DNA of 12,641 nucleotides from Ettlia oleoabundans (lineage: Eukaryota; Chlorophyta; Chlorophyceae; Chlamydomonadales). The translations under genes were made by a program, and so were the position numbers. Below, one piece after another: positions 1 through 7,962 of this stretch. The DNA lies in NCBI GenBank assembly GCA_019693395.1, contig JAAMXP010001736.1, forward strand, positions 1 through 12,641, read 5' to 3'. Position 1 is the first letter of the stretch. Each line of letters begins with the position of its first letter. The notes under the pieces were generated by a model. The model was not told the origin of the DNA, did no database searches, and saw only the letters and a program-made list of their open reading frames with translations.

Positions 1-97
1 ACCCCACACACACACGCAACCTTGTCCCCACCCCCCGCGTACCAGCAACTTCGTCACCCACACCTTAAGCACACCTTCCCTTTCCTGCTACTTGCAG

Positions 98-279
98 CTG
101 CCGAGGGGGACGAGGAGGAGGCGCCAGCTGCCGCCGCTTCTGAGGCAGCCGCCGACGCTGTGGAGGCGCAAGTTGATGCTGCTGCTGACGTGATAGAGGT
201 GGACGCTGACGTGGCGGACGCTGCGGCTGACGTGGCAGGCACAGATGCTGACGGGGAGGACTCGCGCGATGAGCTCTGA
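98..279 (+). CDS. 3'-terminal exon of a gene with an acidic tail ending in RDEL (partial)
   Basis: This is the last coding exon of a gene that starts left of the window. A pyrimidine-rich stretch ending in cttgcag (91-97) is a good acceptor. The reading frame from 98 enters in phase 1 (first two bases CT complete a split codon) and runs to TGA at 277-279. The roughly 60 encoded residues are almost only Ala, Asp, Glu and Val, with no hydrophobic core, typical of an acidic disordered C-terminus. The last residues are EDSRDEL. A C-terminal K/H/RDEL is a known ER-retrieval signal, and acidic tails before it occur in ER chaperones such as calreticulin, PDI and endoplasmin, so an ER-luminal protein is inferred. 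No catalytic domain lies in the window, so the family is unknown. The RDEL could also be fortuitous in an acidic tail. The exon call is fairly secure; the ER assignment is tentative. Confidence 0.65.
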
Positions 280-352
280 TGTGCGGCCTTGGATGGCGAC
301 GAGACCTAGGCGCCTGCTGCAGCCAGCACCACGCGGCAGACAGGCCCTTAGC

Positions 353-410
353 TGTGTTGCAATCCCTGTGTTGCAACAGGATTTCCCGTGTTGCAATACC
401 TGTGTTGCAA
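353..410. repeat. Four-copy TTGCAA palindrome repeat, 34-bp duplicated unit
   Basis: The ten-base element TGTGTTGCAA occurs at 353, 367 and 401, with a one-base variant at 387. Spacing is 14, 20 and 14 bases, so the array is a 34-bp duplication that itself contains two elements. The core TTGCAA is its own reverse complement, so every copy reads the same on both strands. It lies in the probable 3' UTR of the RDEL-tailed gene. Confidence 0.85.
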
Positions 411-699
411 TCCCGCACCAGGGGCCTGGAACCAACCCCGCGCTGCAGCATGCAGTGAATAACTGGGCCTGACGCGTGGGTTGGTGAATGACGTGCCCTT
501 TGTCTTATCTGGGGTCGCCCCAACCTGAGCTCAGTGTAGGACGAGTTCTTTTCGGCAGCGCCAACCTTGCACTGGGGTATCATCACTGGCTGGGGTTGCG
601 CCGCCCTTGCACTGCCGGCCAGCTTTCTGCTGCGCTGCTTTTCCGCCGCGATTTTGTACGCGCCCCTGAGGTTTACCGCAAACCAGACACACATTTTAT

Positions 700-704
700 T
701 GTAA
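700..704 (+). promoter_or_regulatory. TGTAA polyadenylation signal
   Basis: TGTAA, within the context tattgtaagg, is the standard poly(A) signal of core chlorophyte nuclear genes, in place of AATAAA. It lies about 420 bases after the stop of the RDEL-tailed gene, a usual 3' UTR length in this group. Confidence 0.6.
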
Positions 705-1019
705 GGCCGCTTCAGCTGCTATGGTATCTCAACAGGCCCCAAGCAACCCGGGTTGTTTGGTGAAGGAGCCCACAACAACACCCGCACCATTGGCTCTCAC
801 GTCACCAACGTACGTGTGCTAAGTGGGAAGTGAAGTTTACGGTCGAGCAGGTTAATGGGTGGGTGGGCTGGACAAACAACATACGATGGATGGTGGGTAA
901 CATTATAATGCGAGTTATGTTGGGTAGCAGGCACCCCCGCTGAAACAAGTAGGTTTCGCCTGCCCCGCTGCCACATTCTTGGGTGTCCTGGCCTCCTAGC
1001 AGATGTCGAAAAGTTATAG

Positions 1020-1024
1020 TTACA
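1020..1024 (-). promoter_or_regulatory. Candidate minus-strand TGTAA polyadenylation signal
   Basis: TTACA on the plus strand reads TGTAA on the minus strand. By eye it is the first such motif downstream of the pseudo-response-regulator stop codon, but about 2.05 kb away, so use of a nearer variant signal is quite possible. Confidence 0.25.
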
Positions 1025-1508
1025 AGGCGACCAGTCACTGTTCCATTCTTTCTTTTTTGGGGGGTGGTCGTTGGGAGACAACATGGCGGCGACACGACCG
1101 GCCGGTAACAGGGCCGTGGCAAAAAACAAAAAAACCAAAAAACACACACAAAGCTCGGTGGGCGCAAGGATGTCTCAGTCCTTTTGGGAAATGGGGGGAG
1201 GAAAGGGCGCCGCCGAGATGAGCCTGCTGCGCCAGCTGGCGCTCGCACCCAAAAAGCGGCGGCGGCGAGGCGAGGCTGGTGCAGGGGGCGTGCGACAAAA
1301 CAAAAATGCTAGCAGACGCGCAGGTTGTTGGATGATCTGGGGCAACCCGCTAAATATGCAGGGTCTCCTCACATTGGCGGGGGGCGCAAATTGTGGGCTC
1401 AGAGAGGGATGGGGACAGTGGGACGGTTGAAAGGGTGGGTGCGTGGAAACGGTGCGCAAGCGGTAAGAGGGTTCCGCCCCGCAGTTAGACAAGCAAAATA
1501 AACCAAAA

Positions 1509-1532
1509 GGGTGGGTGGGAAGGGTGGGTGGG
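1509..1532 (+). repeat. Six-tract G-quadruplex motif
   Basis: Six GGG runs are separated by loops of T, T, AA, T and T. Four such runs with loops this short are enough for a very stable quadruplex under the usual rules, and the extra two allow alternative folds. Further GGG runs follow at once, to about 1552. The G-rich strand is the plus strand, so it would be the non-template strand for plus transcription and C-rich in a minus-strand transcript. Confidence 0.8.
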
Positions 1533-1636
1533 AAAGGTTGGAAGGGGGAGGGTGTGGCCGATAATTAAGTGCAACTGCAGTTTATGAATAAACCGATGGG
1601 TGCTCGGTGGGAGATGCCCGAGGAACCACGGAATGA

Positions 1637-1648
1637 AATGCCGGCATT
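1637..1648. repeat. Perfect 12-bp palindrome
   Basis: AATGCCGGCATT equals its own reverse complement. It lies between two copies of GGAATGAA (near 1630 and 1655). It might be a dimeric protein-binding site, but nothing ties it to a gene. Confidence 0.7.
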
Positions 1649-2214
1649 CGGGCCGGAATGAACTGCTGCGGGGATTGGAAGATAAGGATTAGCGGCTGAC
1701 GTGTGGCTGGTGGCAGGCAGCAAGGGCCCACGGCCGAGCGCTAGAAGGGTGGGGGAGGTGGGCAGGAAATGAAGTGCAATCGTTGATTGACGCTAAGGGG
1801 ACGGGGGGACACAATGCAGACAGGGGGAAGGCTGGGTGGGACACAAGGGTGCAGGGATGCACGCAAAACACACATGTACACACACCGATATATTGCGAGC
1901 AGGCGCTAGATGTGTGTGGCCCAGGTGAGGAGCAAAGGGGTGAAAGCGCCGCAGGTCCAGGCGGGTGGACTGCTATCGGGCAGCGCAGGGACGGGGAAGG
2001 GGGAGAAATGTAACGTGTGAGGCCCCTTCCGCTGCGTTGCGGCCGCAGCGTGTTGCGCGCAACCAAGAGGGGGTCGATATAGTGAGAAATCCCTGCGGCA
2101 TTAGCCGGCGACAGGTCGTTAAGGAAGGGTCGGGTGCATTTCTTTCCAGGGAAAAGGGCCGCCGCAGGAAGGGAGAGATAGGATAAGGTGAGATCGTCGT
2201 GGCGTGGTGCACGA

Positions 2215-2241
2215 GGGGGGAGGGGGGGGGGCGCGCGCGCG
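2215..2241. repeat. Poly-G run joined to an alternating GC tract
   Basis: Six G, one A and ten G are followed directly by alternating GC up to 2241. Homopolymeric G and alternating GC are both prone to non-B structure (quadruplex or triplex, and Z-DNA) and to length slippage. It is also a likely site of sequencing or assembly length error. Confidence 0.8.
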
Positions 2242-3075
2242 GCACGAAGCGCCAGCGTGTGCCAGCTAGGCGTGCGAAAAGAGGTTTGGTTAGCATGAAC
2301 AAACTATGGGCTTGGGAACGAGGGGGTGGACACGGCCAGTTGCCGCGGGTGCCCCGAGAGGTTGCAAAATATAAGCGACGGGACACAGAACACATGCCTT
2401 ACTTGTGTATGTGTGTGGGGTGGGGGTTGGGGTGCATGTGGTATTGGGGGTCCTGTACTGTTGCTGTTGGTTTGAGAGCACAATAGTGGGGTGGGAGTGG
2501 GGCCAGACCAGGCACGAACACGAACGAGGCACAACCGCTAGGGGACGGGGACAAAGAGAGACACACGAATGCCATGCTGGCACAGAAAGTGCAGTGAGGC
2601 AGCAAGGGGCCGTGCCGGCGCAGCATCAGAGAGGCGTGCGCGGCGGCTGGCGGACAAGGGTGTGTTCGATTTGATCTTCTCGGGTGGGTGCAGGGAAGGA
2701 AAAGAAAGTAAATGGTCCCCAGGCACGTGGCGCGTTTGGCAGGGTGCAAAATGCCCCTGGCCTGCCGGCAGGCAAGCAGCACGGCGTGGGGCGCATGAAA
2801 GCGGACATAAAAGGGGGAAAAGAGAGCTGGCCTGGGGTAAATCCCACAGGGCAGCAGCAAGGATCAAGGGGTGCGGGAGCATCATTCTGGAGACAACACG
2901 TGCGTTCTGTGCTCGACTTGTACTAAGGGGTAAGGGTGCAGCCGTCGGGCAGCGCGTCAAAGTGTGGCGGCAGGGGCGACCTTCGTCCCACAGAGCTGCT
3001 GAGCTGAGCCGGCGGCAACCAGGGCGGGCTGCCAATGGACGGCGCAGCCGAGGGAGGCGAGGGACGGACGGCGCC

Positions 3076-5309
3076 TCAGCACACCATAGCCGCCAGGCCG
3101 GAGAGGTTATCATTGGACCCCAGCGCGCTGTTGATGAGGTTGAGCAGGCTGGCGCTCTTCTTCAGCTGCAAGCCCAGGGGCCCGCTGGCTGCAGGGGGAA
3201 AGGCAGGCAGGAAGGCAGGCAGGCGAGGGATAAGGAACACATGTAAGACCCGGAGGGCATGCAGCCAGGGGTATACCGCCATGGCAAAGGGCAACAGGGT
3301 GGCAGTTGCTGTGAAACAACCCACGGCCGGCACAAGGGCCAGAACCACTCTGCCCAACCTCACCCTCACTGGTAAACCAGAAACCACAACCCAACTCACA
3401 AACAGGAACATGCAAAACAGCACCCACCAACGAAACTCACCAGACTTGGTCACAGTGGCATCAGAGAAGAAGCCCTCTGGTATCATGACCTCATCAGTGG
3501 CTGAGGGAACCGGCAACACCCCGGAGCTGCAGCTCTTGATCAGCACAGGCGCCTCGGTCGAGGGGGACTGCAGGCGGCAAGAAAGCCACCGTAAGCGGGA
3601 TGAGCCGCCAGAGCAGGCGCACTGGTCCAGGGCGGCTGGGAAGAAAGATGTGCTGGCTAGGGCTGGTAGGGGCGGTGTGGAAAGAAGGGAGAGGAGCATG
3701 CAACATGGCCCAGCTCGCACAAACAAATGCCGCAGCAAAGCAAACGAGGACGAAAGAACTCACCGGCTGCAAGGTGGGGGCAGATCCCCATGAGGCTATT
3801 GATGGTGCAGCAGGTGTCGCGGCCACGCCTGGCAGCGGCGGCGGCACAGGGCCGTTGGCTGGGGTCCCCCACACGCAGCCAGGTTCCAGCCTTGGCCACG
3901 TGGCGGGAGCAGGGCCGCCATTGGCCAGAGGGGCGGCGGGCAGCGTGGGGTGGGGGATGGTGGGGCGGGACATGGGTGTGGGTGCTGAGGCGCAGGAAAA
4001 CAGCGCGCTGTTCATTGCGTCCATGAAGCTCTCAGAGTGGCCGTCCATGGAGTTGCGCACGCTGACGTCCTCGCTGCAGCAAGCACTGAAGCTCTCGGGT
4101 AGGTCGGCTGACATGAGGGAGGGCGTGGCTGGAGGCTCGGGACCGTGGGATGTAGGGCTCACGGCCACAGAGCAGGGCGCTGGCGCCCAGCTGACGCAGC
4201 CAGGGGTGGTGGCGGCAGCAAAGGGTGTGGGCGCCGTCGCGGAGCGCTCCAAGCGAGGGCCCGCCGCCTTCAGCATCATCTGCAATGCATGCGTGGCAAG
4301 AAGGACAATAGCTTTTGGCAAAAGCAACTGAGGTCATCATGTCTTCATTAAAAAAAAACAACGCGATATAACAGCCGCCGCTCACTGCGTGCTAACTAGT
4401 GGAGAAGATGGTAACACCCAAGCCCGCTGGGTTTGCTGGGTGATCGACGGCCAGCAGCACTCAGCAAAGTTGCGGGCAGTCCCTCCTGCCCCTTTTCGCA
4501 CCTTGCGCACAGAATGCTGCCAGATGTTCTTCAGCTTCAGCAGGCTGAGGGGCTTGTCAAGGAAATCAACAGCACCCAGTTTCACGGCGCGCATAACGTC
4601 ATCCGGGGTGCTACAACTGCTCATGAGCACAACGGGGGTGTCCTCAAACGCATCCACGAAGGACCGCCCAACCGCCTCATCTGCCGCCACGATGCGTGAC
4701 TGCAGTGAGTGAAAGGTGCGGCAATGGCAGTGAGAGGCGATGATTGAGGCGGGCTGGCAAGCAAAGTTGGGTAGGGGGAGGCAAGGACGGCAGACGGCGG
4801 CGGGACCGTTAAGCTATTGGGGCCCCGCGGCTGTGTCCGACCAAAGGCGGGCGGTTCCGGCCCGATCAGTGGCACGTCGCCCCTTTGTCTCGTCCTTACC
4901 TCTGCAAGAACCACATCGAAAGCCGCAACCCCGGTGCGCAGGAAGCCAAGTGCTTCGGACGCAGAGGTTACCGATGTGACTGCAGGATATCATGGGAGGG
5001 GCGATTGAGTCAGTGAAGAGGGTTGCAAGCGCCCACGCCGGGCCCCGAGGGGGCAGCTTCTTGCATGATCCTTCCACTCCTCTCTCACCTGCATACTGCA
5101 AGCTGGGCGACTCCAGCTGGGTCCTGATGGATGCACAGCTGTGAGGGTCGTCCACCAGCAGCACGCGGAGGCCCTGCAGGGCGAACGGGGATGGCAGGGT
5201 TGGTCCGGGTTGCTGCGGTTTGCTCCGCGCCCCGCCGCTGCCGTGCGCGCCTTGGGATGTCCCCATCGACCAAAGAACCCACCTTGGGGAACTGCGTAGA
5301 CCCTGCCAT
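3076..5309 (-). CDS. APRR2-like pseudo-response regulator without a GARP domain
   Basis: Seven exons in transcript order: 5309-5283, 5173-5089, 4979-4900, 4699-4502, 4279-3764, 3567-3441, 3188-3076. All junctions are GT-AG and in phase, giving 381 aa. Residues 7-130 form a receiver-like fold: FPKGLRVLLVDD (7-18), FDVVLAE (58-64), VVLMSS (87-92), DKP (112-114) and LKNIWQHSVRK (120-130). The start and end blocks closely resemble plant APRR2, a pseudo-response regulator of greening, as I remember it. The phosphoacceptor Asp is Glu64, so phosphotransfer is not expected, although the acidic DD pair and Lys113 remain. Residues 131-302 are a Pro/Ala-rich linker. Residues 303-381 hold a PEGFF motif and LGLQLKKSASLLNLINSAL (349-367), which I do not recognise. 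No GARP/MYB or CCT domain is found, so direct DNA binding is doubtful; a nuclear signalling or partner-binding role is inferred. An in-frame upstream ATG at about 5360 is an alternative start. Confidence 0.9.
3201..3224. repeat. GGCA/GGAA tetranucleotide repeat in intron 6 of the pseudo-response-regulator gene
   Basis: About six imperfect copies of GGCA (one of them GGAA) lie directly behind the 3' splice site of that intron on the minus strand. There they read as a TGCC/TTCC pyrimidine-rich tract and so probably serve as the polypyrimidine tract of the acceptor at 3189-3190. Confidence 0.7.
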
Positions 5310-6444
5310 CGCGCCAGTGGCACACACGCGCCAGACCCCACTCGATGAATCACACAACAAGCTGGCTGCCTCAGCCGCAAGTCAGCAAACAAAATACAAA
5401 GGAGGAGGGCGGTGGGAGAGACCGCCAACCACATGCCTGCGTGTCCAGCGCATTAGATTTGCGCGCAAAAAATGACGGCCGATCGACTCCAAGCAGTCGC
5501 CCTTGGTGTCCCAGGGCGATCAATGCATACGCAGAGCCTGCTGAGGAACATCAGGAACATAAACGTGGTGGCCCAGTTTATGGCCGGTGGGGTCCCCACT
5601 GCACTGTGGGGTGGCGGTTGTGCAGCTGTAGGAGCCTTGCCACATCAAGCAGCAGTTGAAAGCTTCACCAAATCTCGTCGTGGACCAACCATTGCAGCTG
5701 CTGGCCCATGCTGCGTGTGCAAACACATTTCTGCTGACCACTGCTAGTGCGGCGCATTGGCTGGGTGAGCAGCTGCGGCCCTTGCGGTCAAAGACCTGCT
5801 GCCATGAATGTCCAGAGTATAATTTGCACATATGCCTCAGGATGGGTGCTTACACTTCTGCTGTTCAACCTAGGTGATGGGTGCTGCGAAAGGGCGGAGG
5901 GGACGATGGCTAGGCTTCTTGCAGGCCAGCTCAGCATCTCCATCCCCGATTGTTGATGCAACGCCCATCATGACAGGGTCCTTCTTCAGATCAATCGCTA
6001 GAGGTAGCGCAGGCCAGGTTTGCCACGAGGTTGCCATCTTGAGATCACTGTCGGCGCCGGCCCAGAGACGTGCTTGCTATAGGCGACTCGGGGTTGTAGC
6101 ACCCAGGACTTTGTGTTCTACATACGGAGGTAGGGTACCAAGCGTGCCGCCGGCCGATGGCAAACCGCAACGCTTTTTACTTGGTACTCTGCACTCTCCT
6201 GCACTCGGCTCAGCCAATTGGATTCACCCAATCGGGGCACTGCCACATCAGCACGCAACATGTGCCCTCCAAGTCTCAACGTCCCGAAAACACATCATGG
6301 GCGCGCCTGGCAGTTGTGTTGGCTTTCAGGCCTACCTTAGCGTGGGACCCCACCTGAGACGGCCTGTAGCGGCAGCCCCAGCCACCCCGCTGCTAGGCCG
6401 GCGCTTACCATGTCTTTCTTGTTACTGGTAATGTGCCGCGCAGA
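5310..6444. promoter_or_regulatory. Divergent intergenic region between the pseudo-response-regulator and DUF4291 genes
   Basis: About 1.1 kb separates the two outward-facing start codons, so it should hold both promoters and 5' UTRs. Open frames on the plus strand (5472-5747 and 5874-6431) have no family resemblance or coherent composition, and I treat them as non-coding. A TATAAT-like stretch near 5818 is the only core-promoter-like element I noticed, and I cannot assign it. Just before the DUF4291 start, ATG codons at 6410 and 6431 lie out of frame with it. Confidence 0.5.
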
Positions 6445-7962
6445 ATGGAGCACATGCCCCTACCATGCCAGCACCCACCCTTCACGCTGTCCCTGGAGCC
6501 ATACACAGTGCAGGAAGAGCGGCACTGGCCCCGTGAGGGTCGCCATGTGCAAGGCCAGGCAACGGGGGATACTGTGGTGGTATATCAAGTGAGCTTCATG
6601 CTTCAGTCAATTGTTGCAGATTTGCAGATGATGCATGCCAACCGACCTAAAGGCCCAGAAGAATGCACCTGTGTGCAGAGAATGGAAATGCCAACTTATG
6701 GGACATACTCCACACCAGGGCATGCCACTGCCTTATCATCCCATGCCTGCAGGCCTACACGCCCTCCATCGCCCAGCGTGCAGCGCAGCAGGGCCACTTC
6801 CTGGGCATACCAGGGTTCAACGAGGGGCGTGTAGGCTGGCTGAAGACCAACTTCCTATGGATGGTGTACAGGTAGTGTCAGGTGGTGTCGCAAGTTTGGT
6901 CTGTGTCGCAAGTTCCGCTGCGGTTAGGCAGACTGTAAACACAAAAAGCAAAGCAGGTAGTTTCAGGGCATACGCAGTTGTCCACAGCTGCACTGCAAGG
7001 CAGGGCGGCGGACCTCAGCAAGTGTTCCGGGGCTGGCAAAAGGCCACACTTGACCGGGGCATGTGTGCAACCTTGCACATTTCCTTTCCTACTAGTAAAG
7101 GGTGGGGGCACTGACCCCCACCTATTGCCACCGGTTGCAGCAGGTGCAGCGGCCACAAATTGCATTAAAGTAAGCCATGCTGTCCTGATCTGTGTGTGGC
7201 ACAGCATCGGAGTGTGGCTGTTCCCGGCGCCTCACTCCCATTCATGCCAGCATGGCTGCAGGAGCGGTTGGGCCAGCAAGCCGGACCAGGAGGCCGTGCT
7301 GGCAGTCACCCTGCGCCGCCCCTTTTTTGAGCGGCTGCTGGCGGCATCTGTCCCCACATCATCGCGAGTCGGTGAGAAGGGGGCCTGCCGGCAGAGCAGC
7401 GTGGTGCTGCAGTGGGATCCCGACCACCTCCCAAACGGCGACAAGCACCCGGGCAGGCGGGCAGTGCAGGTGAGGGGGTAGCAGGTTGCTGTCTGTGTTG
7501 TGGTGCCACGCATTTGCGTTCCCATCCCCCCCCCCCAACTCTGAATACATGTCCCTTGGCTGCTGGCAGGTCAAGGGAGGGGTGTCCCTTGGCTGCCGGC
7601 TAGACCCGCAGGCACGGTTATGAGTCGGCCGGTACGGCTTCCCTGCCCAGGTTCAGTAGGGCCTAAGTAGCCCGGTTATGTAACACACACACACATGACA
7701 CGTCTATGCCTTATGCTGCACATTTACGCCCATTGATATGCAGCTGGGAGTAAGGGGCAAGCCCCGTGACGCATATATATCAGGCAGCCAGATCGTAAGC
7801 ATAGAGGACATCACGCCATTCGTGCTGGAGATGGGAGCAAGGGCTGCTGGCAGTGCGCCAGGCTGGCATGACCTGCTGGTGCCAGCTGAGCGAGTGGTGC
7901 AGCTCCCTGAACACCTTAGAGCGCACATTGGAGCTGAACAGCATCCAGGCGCTGTCACTTGA
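6445..7962 (+). CDS. DUF4291 family protein
   Basis: Four exons: 6445-6588, 6753-6871, 7262-7469 and 7744-7962. All introns are GT-AG, the phases agree, and the product is 229 aa, a usual length for the family. Signature blocks appear in family order: EPYTVQEERHWPREGRH near the N-terminus, GDTVVVYQAY (about 41-50, split by intron 1), GWLKTNFLWMVYRSGWASK (76-94, split by intron 2), VVLQWDPDHLPNG (135-147), RRAVQLGVRG (153-162, split by intron 3) and SQIVSIEDITPFVLEM (172-187). DUF4291 is found widely in bacteria and in scattered eukaryotes, and its function is unknown. No signal peptide, transit peptide or membrane segment is evident, so a soluble protein is likely. The segment between LLAAS and VVLQWD seems shorter than I recall for the family. 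The first in-frame ATG is at 6445; the frame stays open upstream through a GTG at 6433. Confidence is high for the family and moderate for the exact start. Confidence 0.92.
7683..7695. repeat. Short CA dinucleotide repeat in DUF4291 intron 3
   Basis: About six CA units lie in the middle of the intron between the third and fourth DUF4291 exons. This is an ordinary microsatellite, with no sign of function. Confidence 0.7.

Larger units (their letters stand above)
280..720 (+). other. Probable 3' UTR of the RDEL-tailed gene
   Basis: The stretch after the TGA contains no convincing coding sequence. It holds four TTGCAA repeats near 353-410 and ends just after a TGTAA polyadenylation signal at 700-704. 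Cleavage about 10-20 bases downstream is assumed from green-algal practice, so the right limit is approximate. Confidence 0.5.
705..3075. other. Long stretch without a recognisable gene, G-rich on the plus strand
   Basis: I found no exon with family resemblance on either strand here. The open frames present, up to about 225 codons, are low-complexity and lack coherent motifs. From about 1060 onward the plus strand is markedly G- and purine-rich, so a minus-strand transcript would be C/T-rich. The stretch is expected to include the 3' UTR of the minus-strand pseudo-response-regulator gene that stops at 3076. The only minus-strand TGTAA I saw (TTACA on the plus strand) is at 1020-1024, which would make that UTR about 2 kb. 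Other contents: an A-rich run at about 1120-1152, a 12-bp palindrome at 1637-1648, a G-quadruplex motif at 1509-1532 and a poly-G/(GC)n tract at 2215-2241. Confidence 0.6.

Noticed and set aside
353..410. Considered as a CRISPR array
   Set aside because: Only four ten-base copies with irregular 4-10 base gaps in a eukaryotic UTR; repeats and spacers are far too short.
65..694. Minus-strand open frame of 209 codons
   Set aside because: It is antisense to the RDEL exon and its 3' UTR; the Pro/Arg/Gln-rich product mirrors the repeats and has no family resemblance.
802..1248. Minus-strand open frames of 116-148 codons
   Set aside because: Composition is random-looking, with homopolymer-derived Phe runs from the A-rich tract; there are no flanking splice sites that join it to anything.
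2009..2013. Plus-strand TGTAA as a poly(A) signal
   Set aside because: No plus-strand gene ends upstream of it after the RDEL-tailed gene, which already has a nearer signal at 700-704.
2569..3246. Plus-strand open frame of 225 codons
   Set aside because: It is Arg/Gly/Ala-rich without any motif and covers the last pseudo-response-regulator exon in antisense. Long frames like this are expected by chance in G-rich, stop-poor sequence.
3494..4327. Minus-strand open frame of 277 codons as a stand-alone gene
   Set aside because: Its middle part is exon 5 of the pseudo-response-regulator gene; the ends run into introns with clean splice signals at 4280-4281 and 3762-3763.
4280..4501. Searched the intron after the receiver domain for a hidden GARP domain
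   Set aside because: No frame gives a W-x-x-x-LH/MYB-like helix pattern; the interval is short, contains an A run and has normal intron ends.
5874..6431. Plus-strand open frame of 185 codons upstream of DUF4291, considered as an extra exon
   Set aside because: No similarity to the N-terminus expected for DUF4291, which is already complete from 6445, and no recognisable domain.
7369..7396. GTGAGAAG at about 7370 as a donor inside DUF4291 exon 3
   Set aside because: The nearest acceptor would leave an intron of about 26 bases, and the continuous frame already gives the conserved QWDPDH block.
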